NCBI GenBank assembly: GCA_030584065.1
Contig: CP129489.1
Coordinates: 2,151,497 to 2,215,496 of the forward strand
Direction of reading: 5' to 3'
Origin: Flavobacteriales bacterium
GTDB taxonomy: Bacteria > Bacteroidota > Bacteroidia > Flavobacteriales_F > PHOS-HE28
Length of the DNA stretch: 64,000 bases
A model generated the notes under the pieces. That model searched no databases and had not been told where the DNA came from. It saw only the letters and a program-made list of their open reading frames with translations. Below are positions 40,655 to 48,635 of this stretch, piece by piece; position 1 is the stretch's first letter; every line of letters starts with the position of its first letter. A program made the translations under genes and the position numbers.

Positions 40655-41869
40655 ATGACGAAGCATACTGCCCTCCTCCTCACCAGCATGGCCACGGCCT
40701 GCTGTGCCCAGGCCCAGCAATGGGAAGTGCTGCCCACGGGCGTTAGCACCGCGTTGCGCGATGTGTTCTTCATCTCCACCGCCAAGGGTTGGGCGGTGGG
40801 CGACGGGAACGTGATCCTCACCACGAATGATGGTGGCGACAGCTGGACGCCCCAGGTATCCGGCATGGGCGGCAGCACCAACCTGCGCGCGGTGTACTTC
40901 ACCTCAGCCACGAAGGGCTGGGTGGTGGGCAGCAACGAGACGCTGCTGACCACCGATGACGGGGGCGCCACCTGGACCGGCACCTCCTCCACGCCCGGCA
41001 CGGACTACAACGACCTGATCTTCACATCGCCCGACACGGGCTACATCGTGGGCGGTGGGGGCCTTACCGGCGTGATCAAGCGGACCACCAACGGCGGTCA
41101 GACCTGGAGCAGCACCACGGTGGACCGCATCCTGAACGCGGTCCACTTCATATCGGGCACGAAAGGCTGGGCCTGCGGATCGCGCGGGGTGATCCACCAT
41201 ACCGCCGATGGCATCAACTGGACGCAACAGGTGGCCGCCGGTTCCAGCCAGACCTTGAACCTCGTCGCGATCCACATGCTCTCGGAGCAGGAGGGCTGGG
41301 CTGGCGGCAATCCGGCCAACCTGAAGCGGACGGTGGATGGCGGGGCCACGTGGACCAACGCGCCATCGGGCACCAATGCGGGGAAGACCGGCATCTACTT
41401 CAGCGACAGCCAGAACGGCTGGGCCAGCACCACCACCCCCTTGGGCGGCGGTCCGTGCCCCAGCGGATGCCCCTTGCGCTACACCACGGACGGTGGCCTC
41501 ACTTGGTCGTCGGACTCCCTGCAGGTGGTCACCATCAACAGGCTGCGCTTCCGCGACCCCGCGCTGGGCGCTGCCGCTGCGAACAACGGGCTGGTGCTGC
41601 GCTTCTTCTCGCCCAGCACCGGAGTGGAAGCGCCGGCGGAGGCGGCGAACAACATCCTGCTGAGCCCGAACCCGGTCCCCGAATGGCTCACCATCACCAG
41701 TGCGGAGCCGCTGCGCACGGTGGAGGTCTTCGATGCCCTGGGTGCCCTGGTGCTGCGCGCGCAAGGCGATGTGAAGAGCATCGATGTGCGTGCCATGCCG
41801 CCGGGCAGCTATGCCCTCCGCTCCACTTCCGTGGCGGGGCAGCAGGTGCAGCGCTTCGTGAAGGAGTAG
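40655..41869 (+). CDS. YCF48-like repeat protein with T9SS sorting domain
   Basis: A 404-aa secreted protein with a signal peptide (about 1-20, ending CCAQAQ), then five or six YCF48/BNR-like propeller repeats, each of the form GWAVGDGNVILTTNDGGDSW. The C-terminal 70 residues or so are a type A sorting domain (LLSPNPVPEWLTITSAEPLR, MPPGSYALRSTSVAGQQVQR). It is exported through T9SS to the surface. The repeats form a beta-propeller; the ligand is unknown. I chose the ATG at 40655 because it starts the signal peptide. Confidence 0.88.
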   Translation: MTKHTALLLTSMATACCAQAQQWEVLPTGVSTALRDVFFISTAKGWAVGDGNVILTTNDGGDSWTPQVSGMGGSTNLRAVYFTSATKGWVVGSNETLLTTDDGGATWTGTSSTPGTDYNDLIFTSPDTGYIVGGGGLTGVIKRTTNGGQTWSSTTVDRILNAVHFISGTKGWACGSRGVIHHTADGINWTQQVAAGSSQTLNLVAIHMLSEQEGWAGGNPANLKRTVDGGATWTNAPSGTNAGKTGIYFSDSQNGWASTTTPLGGGPCPSGCPLRYTTDGGLTWSSDSLQVVTINRLRFRDPALGAAAANNGLVLRFFSPSTGVEAPAEAANNILLSPNPVPEWLTITSAEPLRTVEVFDALGALVLRAQGDVKSIDVRAMPPGSYALRSTSVAGQQVQRFVKE

Positions 41870-41918
41870 CAGCCAGCACCGGCACGGGGGGCACGGCTTC
41901 CGCTTGGCGATTACCCCC

Positions 41919-41999
41919 CCGCAGGGTCTCCGTCTTCGGGACCCTTGAACCGCCGCAGGGTCCTTTGCCGCCGCAGGGTCTCCGCCACGGGACCCTGCG
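41919..41999 (+). repeat. Interspersed palindrome, degenerate copy 3
   Basis: A rearranged version: arm CCGCAGGGTCTCC with its GTCTTC loop but a broken partner (GGGACCCTTGAAC), a middle arm CCGCAGGGTCC, then an intact hairpin at 41971-41999 with loop GCCAC. It lies directly after the YCF48-like gene. The remaining gap to 42222 contains no gene I can support. Confidence 0.8.
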
Positions 42000-42222
42000 C
42001 TCTGGTTGAGAACTACTCCGTAGGCCCACCATCCACCACACCTCGACCGTCGCCTAAACCTCGGTCGGCGCCAGCGAAAGGAAGTCCATCCAGCTATGGC
42101 ATATCTTCGGTTCAATGCCCGATCGTCAAGAACCGCAAGCACCGGCGAACAGGAGCACTGGCTGGTGGCTCTTACGAGCACGAACCGTTCTAAGAGTTCT
42201 TGCTGTCAAGTGCATTGAGACC

Positions 42223-43401
42223 ATGCGCAAGCGCCGACGCTTCTTCGTCCAAGCAGCAAGCCTGGCCTGCGTTGCTCTCTTGCTCTTCGGCTATGTAGCG
42301 CTCATCGCGGTCGCCTTGGGCAGGGTGGCGCATTTCGTGGAACCGCATACCAACCTTGACGAGAATTTCGACCTGTATGACTACTACTTCAGGGCACGCA
42401 CAGAAAGGATCAGGATGCTCCACGGTGACATCCTCATCGTGAACGTTGACTCCTCGACCCGCACCATGCGTGCAGATGCGATCGAACGCATACTCGCGGG
42501 CGCACCGGAATGTGTAGTGCTGGACTTTTACATGCGGCCCAGTGATACCACGGACCTCAAGGGTATGCAGCGCATCAATTCCCAAATACGAACGAACCCG
42601 AACGTGGTAGCGGCCTACCCCTTGGATACGGTCAATGGCCGGCTACAGCCCGCGCCGGGTTATTTGGCCCAGTACCCCCACCCGGAACGCTTCGGGTTCT
42701 GGGATCTGCAGTACCAGCCTGCTCGCTATACCATCAGAAAGGTCCTGATGTGGGTGGAGCACGGCAATGCCGATACTGCATTCAGCCTCACCGCTCAGGT
42801 ACTGCGTGCTGTGGATCGCTCCGTGTTCAAGGAAGTAACCCAAAGGTCTTCGGCGGTGCGCGTGAACTACCGCCAAATGCACGAAGGGCATCCCTTTGTG
42901 ACCGTTCCGATCGGCGAACTGCTGAGCTTGGAGCCTTTGGAATTCAATAAGCGCACGCATGGGAAGATCGTTTTTCTCGCGAAGATGGGCGAGAGAGGTG
43001 GGAATGACTGGCACTACACTCCGTTGAACGAGAATTCGTTCGGTCATGCTGAACGAGATATGCCAGGTGTGCTGGTGCATGCCCAAACGCTCGCCATGTT
43101 CCTGAACCACGACACCCTGCATGAATTAGCGCTGGTGCCATCTCTGATCTTGGCCTGGCTCATTGCTTTCCTTGTAGGAATGCTATTGATGGAAATACAT
43201 CGTCGATCGATCGTGGCCTATGCGGTTCTAAAGATCCCTATCTTCATCGTGTCGTCATTGGTCGTGCTATTCGCAGGAATGTGGCTTTTCGAGCGCTCCA
43301 TCATGCTACCCTTCAGCGTCCTCTTGGTCCCCATGTGGCTGAGCGGTGAAGCGCGAGAGATCATCGACGACCTTGGTAAACGAAAAACCAAAGGACCATG
43401 A
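42223..43401 (+). CDS. CHASE2-domain membrane protein
   Basis: A 392-aa protein. One TM lies near the N-terminus (LACVALLLFGYVALIAVAL). A periplasmic CHASE2 domain spans about 35-310 (DILIVNVDSSTRTM, VVLDFYMRPSD, FGFWDLQYQPARYTIRKV, VHAQTLAMFLN). Three C-terminal TMs follow (about 315-385). CHASE2 is an extracytoplasmic sensor usually attached to a kinase, cyclase or protease; here the protein ends just after the last TM with no output domain. It overlaps the next gene by 4 bases, so the partner may be there. It is more AT-rich than its neighbours, suggesting acquisition. Confidence 0.85.
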   Translation: MRKRRRFFVQAASLACVALLLFGYVALIAVALGRVAHFVEPHTNLDENFDLYDYYFRARTERIRMLHGDILIVNVDSSTRTMRADAIERILAGAPECVVLDFYMRPSDTTDLKGMQRINSQIRTNPNVVAAYPLDTVNGRLQPAPGYLAQYPHPERFGFWDLQYQPARYTIRKVLMWVEHGNADTAFSLTAQVLRAVDRSVFKEVTQRSSAVRVNYRQMHEGHPFVTVPIGELLSLEPLEFNKRTHGKIVFLAKMGERGGNDWHYTPLNENSFGHAERDMPGVLVHAQTLAMFLNHDTLHELALVPSLILAWLIAFLVGMLLMEIHRRSIVAYAVLKIPIFIVSSLVVLFAGMWLFERSIMLPFSVLLVPMWLSGEAREIIDDLGKRKTKGP

Positions 43402-43844
43402 ACATCAAAAACCTATTGGCTTCTGATGGTGCCCTCATCGCTTTTGTGCTAGTGCCATCTATCGCAACAGCTCAAATGTCTTTCACTGCGTACGATGTGT
43501 ACGGCGAAGTGACCGAGCTGGAGTTGGGTGGTGCCACCATAACCGTGAGTAGTGGTTCCATTATCGAGTCGACCTCCCGCCTGTACGTCAGCCAGCACAG
43601 TTGGGTGAGGTTGAAATCGAAGTCCATGACCGAGGATTGTCTCATAGTGGGGCCTGATATCATCGATGTTGGCAAGAACATGGAGTCGCTCCTGGAACCT
43701 GGAATGAAGAGGTTCGAGCGCGGACTCTTCCACAAGGAAGAACCGAAGCATGCAATTGGTGGGGCTTACTTGCATTTAAAGGACCAACGGTTAAATCCCT
43801 TCTCCGATGAGTCGTCAAAGCCAGAGAAGATCCGCAGGCCTTGA
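43398..43844 (+). CDS. Exported FecR-like small protein, 148 aa
   Basis: A 148-aa protein with a signal peptide (about 1-25, ending SIATAQ). The middle (GGATITVSSGSIIESTSRLY, VSQHSWVRLKSKSM) resembles the beta-rich FecR-like domain that senses ligands in the periplasm. The rest has no clear domain. It is coupled by ATGA overlap to the CHASE2 gene. CHASE2 and FecR-like proteins often co-occur in Bacteroidota signalling loci, frequently with a caspase-like protein, but none is encoded here. AT-rich compared with flanking genes. Confidence 0.65.
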   Translation: MNIKNLLASDGALIAFVLVPSIATAQMSFTAYDVYGEVTELELGGATITVSSGSIIESTSRLYVSQHSWVRLKSKSMTEDCLIVGPDIIDVGKNMESLLEPGMKRFERGLFHKEEPKHAIGGAYLHLKDQRLNPFSDESSKPEKIRRP

Positions 43845-43880
43845 AGGGAACGTAGGCCTGAGGACTCAGGTCTAGCCCCC

Positions 43881-44055
43881 CCGCAGGGTCTCCGTCTTCG
43901 GGACCCTGCGGCGCTTAACCCCCCGCAGGGTCTCCGCTTCGGGACCCTGCGGTTCTGCACAAGGCCGCAGGGTCCCTTCGTTCCTCAGGAGACCCTGCGG
44001 AGGTTGAGGGTCTCCGTCTTCGGGACCCTGCGGCGCTACCCCCCGCAGGGTCTTT
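43881..44055 (+). repeat. Clustered interspersed palindromes, copy 4
   Basis: A compound array. A single hairpin occupies 43881-43911. A complete double hairpin covers about 43923-44000 (loops GCTTC and TTCGTTCCTCA). A third hairpin lacking its first bases follows at 44008-44032. A lone arm (CCGCAGGGTCTTT) starts at 44043. Units are separated by short C-rich spacers such as TTAACCCC. The rest of the 43845-44199 gap shows no gene. The tandem arrangement implies local duplication or insertion of one element beside another. Confidence 0.9.
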
Positions 44056-44199
44056 GCTGCGCTGGCGTTCAGCGAGTGATGCATCATTGCGTGCCACCAC
44101 CCGGTGCGCACCCCTTGCCGGGCAACCGCCGGTCACCCGAACGCACGTTCTGTCCTGGCCGGGGCAGCGAACGCAGTATGGCCGGCGTCACGGTAGCGG

Positions 44200-46101
44200 A
44201 TGATGTCGGTCCGGAGTATCGCCACGCTCATGGGCGTGTGCCTGGCGGTGACGCTGAGCGCACAGCCGCAGCACCGCAACTGGTTCTTCGGCCACCATGC
44301 CGGGCTGGACATGTCCGCTGGCATGCCCCAGGCCATCGGCGGATCGCCCATGCAGACCGATGAGGGGGTGGCCAGCATCTCCGATGCGAACGGCCAGCTG
44401 CTGTTCTACACCAATGGCGAAACGGTGTGGAATGCGCAGCACCAGGCGATGCCCAACGGTACCGGGCTGGCCGGGCACTTCAGTTCGTCGCAGAGCGCGT
44501 TGATCGTGCCGGATCCCGCGAACGGCAGCCGCTACTACGTCTTCACCACGCCCGCCCAGGTGCTCATCTCCGGGGGGGTGTACGATGGGCTCTCCTGGTC
44601 CATGGTGGACATGACCTTGGATGGTGGCTGGGGGGATGTGAGCGTGAAGAACGTGGAGCTCGCGGGGCCCGTGGTGGAGAAGTTGAGCGCCACGCGCCAT
44701 GCGAACGGGGTGGATGCCTGGGTGGTGGCGCACGGCTGGCAGAACGCCACCTACTACGCCTACCTGGTCACCTGCACCGGTGTGGAGGGGCCGGTGATCA
44801 GCGAGGCGGGACGGGCCATGATGAACGACCCGGGTGATGGGCGCAGCTCCGCCATGGGCTGCATGCAATTCTCCGCGCAGGGCGATCGCCTGGCCAGTGT
44901 ATGGGTGCATTACGCTGCGGACCTCACGCACGAGGTCCGCATGGATGTGCTGGATTTCGACAAGGCCACGGGAACGCTCACGGATGCCTTCGCGGACACA
45001 CGCGTACCGGGCCCGCAGGATGTGATCCGTCCTTATGGGGTCTGCTTCTCGCCCAACGGGCGGCTGCTCTATCGATCGGACCATGGGCTGCTGGGCGGCA
45101 TCGCCTACAGCGCGATCCTGCAATACGACCTGGGCGCGGCGGACCCCATGGCCAGCGAACAGGAGGTGGCCACGGTGAACAGCCCCGCCATCGGCACGCT
45201 GCAGCGCCACGAGGGAAGGATCTATGCGGCGCGGCTGGATGGCGCCCAGTACATCACGCGCATCGCGCAGCCGGACGTGGTGGGCACCGGTTGCACGGTG
45301 GAGCATGCCTTCGCCTCGATCGCACCGGGCATCGGCACCTGGGGCCTGCCGAACCACTGGGACAACTACCCGGCACCCGCCCCCCTGGACCCGATCGCGC
45401 TCACCGACACCATGCTGTGCGGTGCGGCCTCCATGACCCTCCAAGCCGTATGGCAGCATCCGTTCCATGCGGCGCAATACCTGTGGAGCACCGGCGCCAC
45501 CGGCCCCTCCATCGTGGTCGATACCAGCGGCCTGTACGCGGTGCAGGTGATCCTGCCCTGCACCACCTTGTTCGATACGGTGCGGGTGACGATCGATGCG
45601 CGCACCATCGAACTCGGTCCGGACCTGGCGCTCTGTGAGGGCGACAGCGTGCGGCTGCGGATCGACGCCGCGGATGCCGTTTCCGTCCGCTGGCAGGATG
45701 GCTCACAGGACAGCAGCCATACCGCCAGCCGGGATGGGCTCGTCCGCGTGGATGTGCAATGGACCAACGGCTGCCTGGCGAGCGATTCACTCCTGGTCCA
45801 GACGCGCGATTGCCGGTGCCCCTTCTTCATCCCCAACGCCTTCACCCCGAATGACGACGGCATCAACGACCAGTGGGGACCGGCCTTTGAATGCGCGCTG
45901 CTGGACTACCAGCTCGTGGTGTACGACCGCTGGGGAAGCCCCCTGCTTCACCTTGCCGATCCCGACTCGGTCTGGGACGGCACCGTGCAGGGAGTGCCCC
46001 TGCCATCCACGGTGCTGGCCTACGACCTCAACTACGCGTGGCATGATGGCAAGGCTGTGCAGCATCGCGCACGCACCGGGCACGTGACCCTGGTGCGTTG
46101 A
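44200..46101 (+). CDS. T9SS type B sorting-domain (gliding-motility-associated C-terminal) protein
   Basis: A 633-aa secreted protein. The signal peptide ends at about LSAQ. The first 400 residues form a propeller-like body (HRNWFFGHHAGLDMS, SQSALIVPDPANGSRYYVF). Ig-like segments follow at about 400-540. The C-terminus is the type B sorting domain (FFIPNAFTPNDDGINDQWGP, VVYDRWGSPLLHLADPD, VWDGTVQG). It would be exported by T9SS and held at the cell surface. The start is the first of two adjacent ATGs. It is convergent with the propeller lipoprotein gene, with palindrome copy 5 between. Confidence 0.9.
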   Translation: MMSVRSIATLMGVCLAVTLSAQPQHRNWFFGHHAGLDMSAGMPQAIGGSPMQTDEGVASISDANGQLLFYTNGETVWNAQHQAMPNGTGLAGHFSSSQSALIVPDPANGSRYYVFTTPAQVLISGGVYDGLSWSMVDMTLDGGWGDVSVKNVELAGPVVEKLSATRHANGVDAWVVAHGWQNATYYAYLVTCTGVEGPVISEAGRAMMNDPGDGRSSAMGCMQFSAQGDRLASVWVHYAADLTHEVRMDVLDFDKATGTLTDAFADTRVPGPQDVIRPYGVCFSPNGRLLYRSDHGLLGGIAYSAILQYDLGAADPMASEQEVATVNSPAIGTLQRHEGRIYAARLDGAQYITRIAQPDVVGTGCTVEHAFASIAPGIGTWGLPNHWDNYPAPAPLDPIALTDTMLCGAASMTLQAVWQHPFHAAQYLWSTGATGPSIVVDTSGLYAVQVILPCTTLFDTVRVTIDARTIELGPDLALCEGDSVRLRIDAADAVSVRWQDGSQDSSHTASRDGLVRVDVQWTNGCLASDSLLVQTRDCRCPFFIPNAFTPNDDGINDQWGPAFECALLDYQLVVYDRWGSPLLHLADPDSVWDGTVQGVPLPSTVLAYDLNYAWHDGKAVQHRARTGHVTLVR

Positions 46102-46222
46102 GCGCGGACGGAGCGGTGCACCGCGTGGCGATGGACCCCACAAGGATCTTCCTCAAGCCTCGGCAGGGGCTCTCGAGGCGGCCCCTCCCCTCCCACCCTG
46201 CAGGTCTTGGACTTCTAGACTT

Positions 46223-46301
46223 CCGCAGGGTCTCCGTCTTCGGGACCCTGTGGCGCCGCACAAGGCCGCAGGGTCCCATCGTTCCTCAGGAGACCCTGCG
46301 G
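46223..46301 (+). repeat. Interspersed double-hairpin palindrome, copy 5
   Basis: A full 79-bp copy with two arm or linker changes (CTGTGG in arm 2, CGCCGCACAAGG linker). It sits between two convergent genes, where its hairpins could also act as a two-way terminator. Confidence 0.92.
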
Positions 46302-46322
46302 AGGTTTAGGGGTTGAACAGGC

Positions 46323-47387
46323 CTACCGGAACCGCAGGGGCGTGAACCCCTGCCCATCGCTGCGGCTGATGGCGGTGCCATCGGTGATGACCCAATGGCC
46401 GCCGCCCTGTGCCTTGGCCATCATCCAGATGGAATTGCCGGGCAGGCCATGCGCGGTGGTGTGCTGCACCAGCTCCTCACCGGCCAGCGTCCACAGGCCG
46501 GCATCGATGGTGCCGACCCAGAGCTGGCCTGCGGCATCGTCGCTCAGGGTCCACACCCGCGCCAGGGAGACGGGATCGTCCGCCACCCGGTGCTCCTTCA
46601 GGAAGGCGGGGTTGCCCAGGCCGCGGGCCTCGGTGAGGTTGGTGAGGGTGTGCCCATCGTAGCGGAAGAGCCCCGCGCCGTTGTTGCCGAACCAGAGGTG
46701 GCCCGCGCGGTCCTGGAAGATGCAGCGCACCGCGGCATCGCTGAGGCCTGCTTCGGTGAACCAGGTGGTGCTGCGCCCATCGAAGCGGCACACCCCTTTC
46801 TGTTCGGTGCCGAACCACACGTTGCCCGCGCGGTCCTGCAGCCAGCAGTACACGCTGTAGGGCCGTGAGGCGTTGTTGGCCTCGGGCCGATAGTCCGGCG
46901 GGGTGATGGTGAAGTTGACGAAGGAGCGGCCGTTGTACTGGCAGATGCCGCCCTCATGCGCGAAGTACAGGTCGCCCGGGGCGGGGCGCACCGGCACCCG
47001 CGGCGCGTTGCGGATGATGGGGGTGAGGTCCGCGAAGCCCCGTTCGTCCAGGCGGCAGAAGCCCTTGGGCGTGGTGAACCACAGGGCCCCGTTCGCATCC
47101 TGCTCGATCTTCCACACGTGATCGCTGCACAGGCCGTGCTTGGTGGTGATGTGCCGGAGGCTGCTGTCGGTGCAGTGGTACACGCCCTGCCCGTTGCTGG
47201 CGATCCAGAGGTCGCCGCGGCTGTCCTGGAAGACCCAGTCCAGCTTGGTGCCCAGGGTCCTTGCGGGTTCGCCCAGGGGCGCGGCGGCCGCTGGTGCCAT
47301 GGTGCCGGCCGCAGGCGGGGCCTCCTGCGCGTTGCAGGCGGCGAGCAGCCCCAGGAGGGCAAAGGGTGGAAGGGTGCGAGGGAACAT
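46323..47387 (-). CDS. Two-component-regulator-propeller lipoprotein
   Basis: A 354-aa lipoprotein (lipobox LLAAC, lipidated Cys18). It consists of regulator-propeller (Reg_prop) repeats of about 40 residues, such as DLWIASNGQGVYHCTDSSLR, ALWFTTPKGFCRLDERG, NVWFGTEQKGVCRFDGRS and HLWFGNNGAGLFRYDGHT. Such repeats form the periplasmic sensor of hybrid two-component proteins, but here there is no Y_Y_Y domain, TM helix or kinase, so it stands alone, perhaps as a ligand-binding partner. The ATG at 47387 begins the lipoprotein signal; a promoter-like TACTTTCC (47418 to 47411) lies 23 nt upstream. Confidence 0.82.
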   Translation of the reverse strand: MFPRTLPPFALLGLLAACNAQEAPPAAGTMAPAAAAPLGEPARTLGTKLDWVFQDSRGDLWIASNGQGVYHCTDSSLRHITTKHGLCSDHVWKIEQDANGALWFTTPKGFCRLDERGFADLTPIIRNAPRVPVRPAPGDLYFAHEGGICQYNGRSFVNFTITPPDYRPEANNASRPYSVYCWLQDRAGNVWFGTEQKGVCRFDGRSTTWFTEAGLSDAAVRCIFQDRAGHLWFGNNGAGLFRYDGHTLTNLTEARGLGNPAFLKEHRVADDPVSLARVWTLSDDAAGQLWVGTIDAGLWTLAGEELVQHTTAHGLPGNSIWMMAKAQGGGHWVITDGTAISRSDGQGFTPLRFR

Positions 47388-47410
47388 GGGCAGCGATGCG
47401 GAGCGCGCAG

Positions 47411-47418
47411 GGAAAGTA
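47411..47418 (-). promoter_or_regulatory. -7-like box TACTTTCC of the propeller lipoprotein gene
   Basis: A TAnnTT match on the minus strand, 23 nt before the ATG at 47387. It overlaps neither the nearby palindrome remnant nor the coding region, and excludes the longer open frame upstream. Confidence 0.4.
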
Positions 47419-47425
47419 CGCTCGC

Positions 47426-47508
47426 CCCGCAGGGTCCTCTTCAAGAGACCAAAAACCTCCCCCGCAGATTACTCCTTCCGCAGGGTCTCCGTCTTCGGCC
47501 CCCTGCGG
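47426..47508 (+). repeat. Interspersed palindrome, degenerate copy 6
   Basis: Remnant arms (CCGCAGGGTCCTC near 47427) and one hairpin at 47478-47508 (CCGCAGGGTCTCC, loop GTCTTC, partner GGCCCCCTGCGG with a base change). It lies between the divergent lipoprotein and AraC-type regulator genes. Confidence 0.75.
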
Positions 47509-47585
47509 CGCTGCGCCGCCCGGCTGCATCCGTCATCGGAATCCCTGTCCGTCACCATCGGCGGAAGGCCCATGCCCCACCGGCC

Positions 47586-47593
47586 TAGCTTTG
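47586..47593 (+). promoter_or_regulatory. -7 box TAGCTTTG of the AraC-type regulator gene
   Basis: A perfect TAnnTTTG match 10 nt before the ATG at 47604. A GGAG lies between, so this message could have a short leader with a Shine-Dalgarno-like site. Confidence 0.65.
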
Positions 47594-47603
47594 AGTGGAG
47601 GCC

Positions 47604-48572
47604 ATGGCACGCTGCCCCTATTGCGAAAGCACGCGCTCGCTGCTGGTGGGCCAGGTGTTCTGCTCGCGCCACGCCGATGCCGACATGCGGGCGCTGCAGA
47701 GCGGCACGCTCTACATCCGCACGCGGCGGCTGGAGGAATGCGCCGACCATGTGTCGCGCCTCTCGGTGCGGCTGATGCTGAACGGACGGCAGTGGTACAG
47801 GGTGGGCGGCGCCGACCGCGTGGTGCATGCGGAGAATTTCCTGGTGCTCGACCAGGGCCAGCACTACCGCACGGCCTTCAGCGGCGAGCACGAGCAGGAG
47901 ATGCTGATGGTGGGCTTCAAGCCCGGCCTGGCCGCCGAGGCGCTGCGCACCCGCACCGCCACGGCCGAGCAACTCCTCGACGACCCCTGGCAGTGCGGCC
48001 CCGACCCCCTGTTCGGCGACGCGCTGCACCGGATGAACGACACCGTGAGCCGGCTGTTCGCGCGGCTGCACGCCCTGGTGCATGCGCCGGCACAGGCGGT
48101 GGAGCCCACCGAAGCGGAGGAGCTGCACGACCGCCTGCTCGAGCACCTGCTGGACCTGCGGGCCGGTGAGCGCGCCGCAGCGGACCGGCTGCCGGCCTTG
48201 CGCGCCGCCACGCGCCGCGAGCTGTGGAGGCGCCTCACCATCGCGCGCGACCATGCCCATGCGCACGTACACGATCCGCTCACCGTTGCGCAGCTGGCCC
48301 GCGTAGCCTGCCTCAGCGAGCACCACTTCAAGCGCCTCTTCCGGCAGGCCTTCGGGCGGCCGCCGCACGCCTACCTGCATGCGCTGCGGATGGACCGGGC
48401 GCGCCAGCTGCTGCTCGGCACCGACCTGCCCGTGCATGCCGTGACGGCGGCCGTGGGCCTGGTGGACACCAGTTCCTTCGTGCGAAGCTACCGGCAGTAC
48501 CACGGGCGCACCCCGGGCATGGAACGCCACGGCGCCCACCACCTTGATCGGCATGAAGCAGGGCGGGAATAG
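47604..48572 (+). CDS. AraC-family transcriptional regulator
   Basis: A 322-aa regulator. Two C-terminal HTHs span about 215-305 (LTVAQLARVACLSEHHFKRL and the second helix VHAVTAAVGLVDTSSFVRSY, followed by the family signature YRQYHGRTPG). The N-terminal part resembles a cupin-like effector domain (FLVLDQGQHYRTAF), preceded by an unusual CPYCES with a third Cys near residue 20. That could bind metal or sense redox state. The ATG at 47604 follows a consensus -7 box. It precedes the exported-protein run and may regulate it; that is inference. Confidence 0.9.
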   Translation: MARCPYCESTRSLLVGQVFCSRHADADMRALQSGTLYIRTRRLEECADHVSRLSVRLMLNGRQWYRVGGADRVVHAENFLVLDQGQHYRTAFSGEHEQEMLMVGFKPGLAAEALRTRTATAEQLLDDPWQCGPDPLFGDALHRMNDTVSRLFARLHALVHAPAQAVEPTEAEELHDRLLEHLLDLRAGERAAADRLPALRAATRRELWRRLTIARDHAHAHVHDPLTVAQLARVACLSEHHFKRLFRQAFGRPPHAYLHALRMDRARQLLLGTDLPVHAVTAAVGLVDTSSFVRSYRQYHGRTPGMERHGAHHLDRHEAGRE

Positions 48573-48635
48573 CCCGACCCGCACACGGGCTGCGCAGCAC
48601 CGGCGCAGACCTTGCCGCAGCCAACCGATGGGACG

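Noticed and set aside
43766-44136. Minus-strand open frames of 64-79 residues over the palindrome cluster
   Set aside because: Entirely explained by translation of tandem hairpins.
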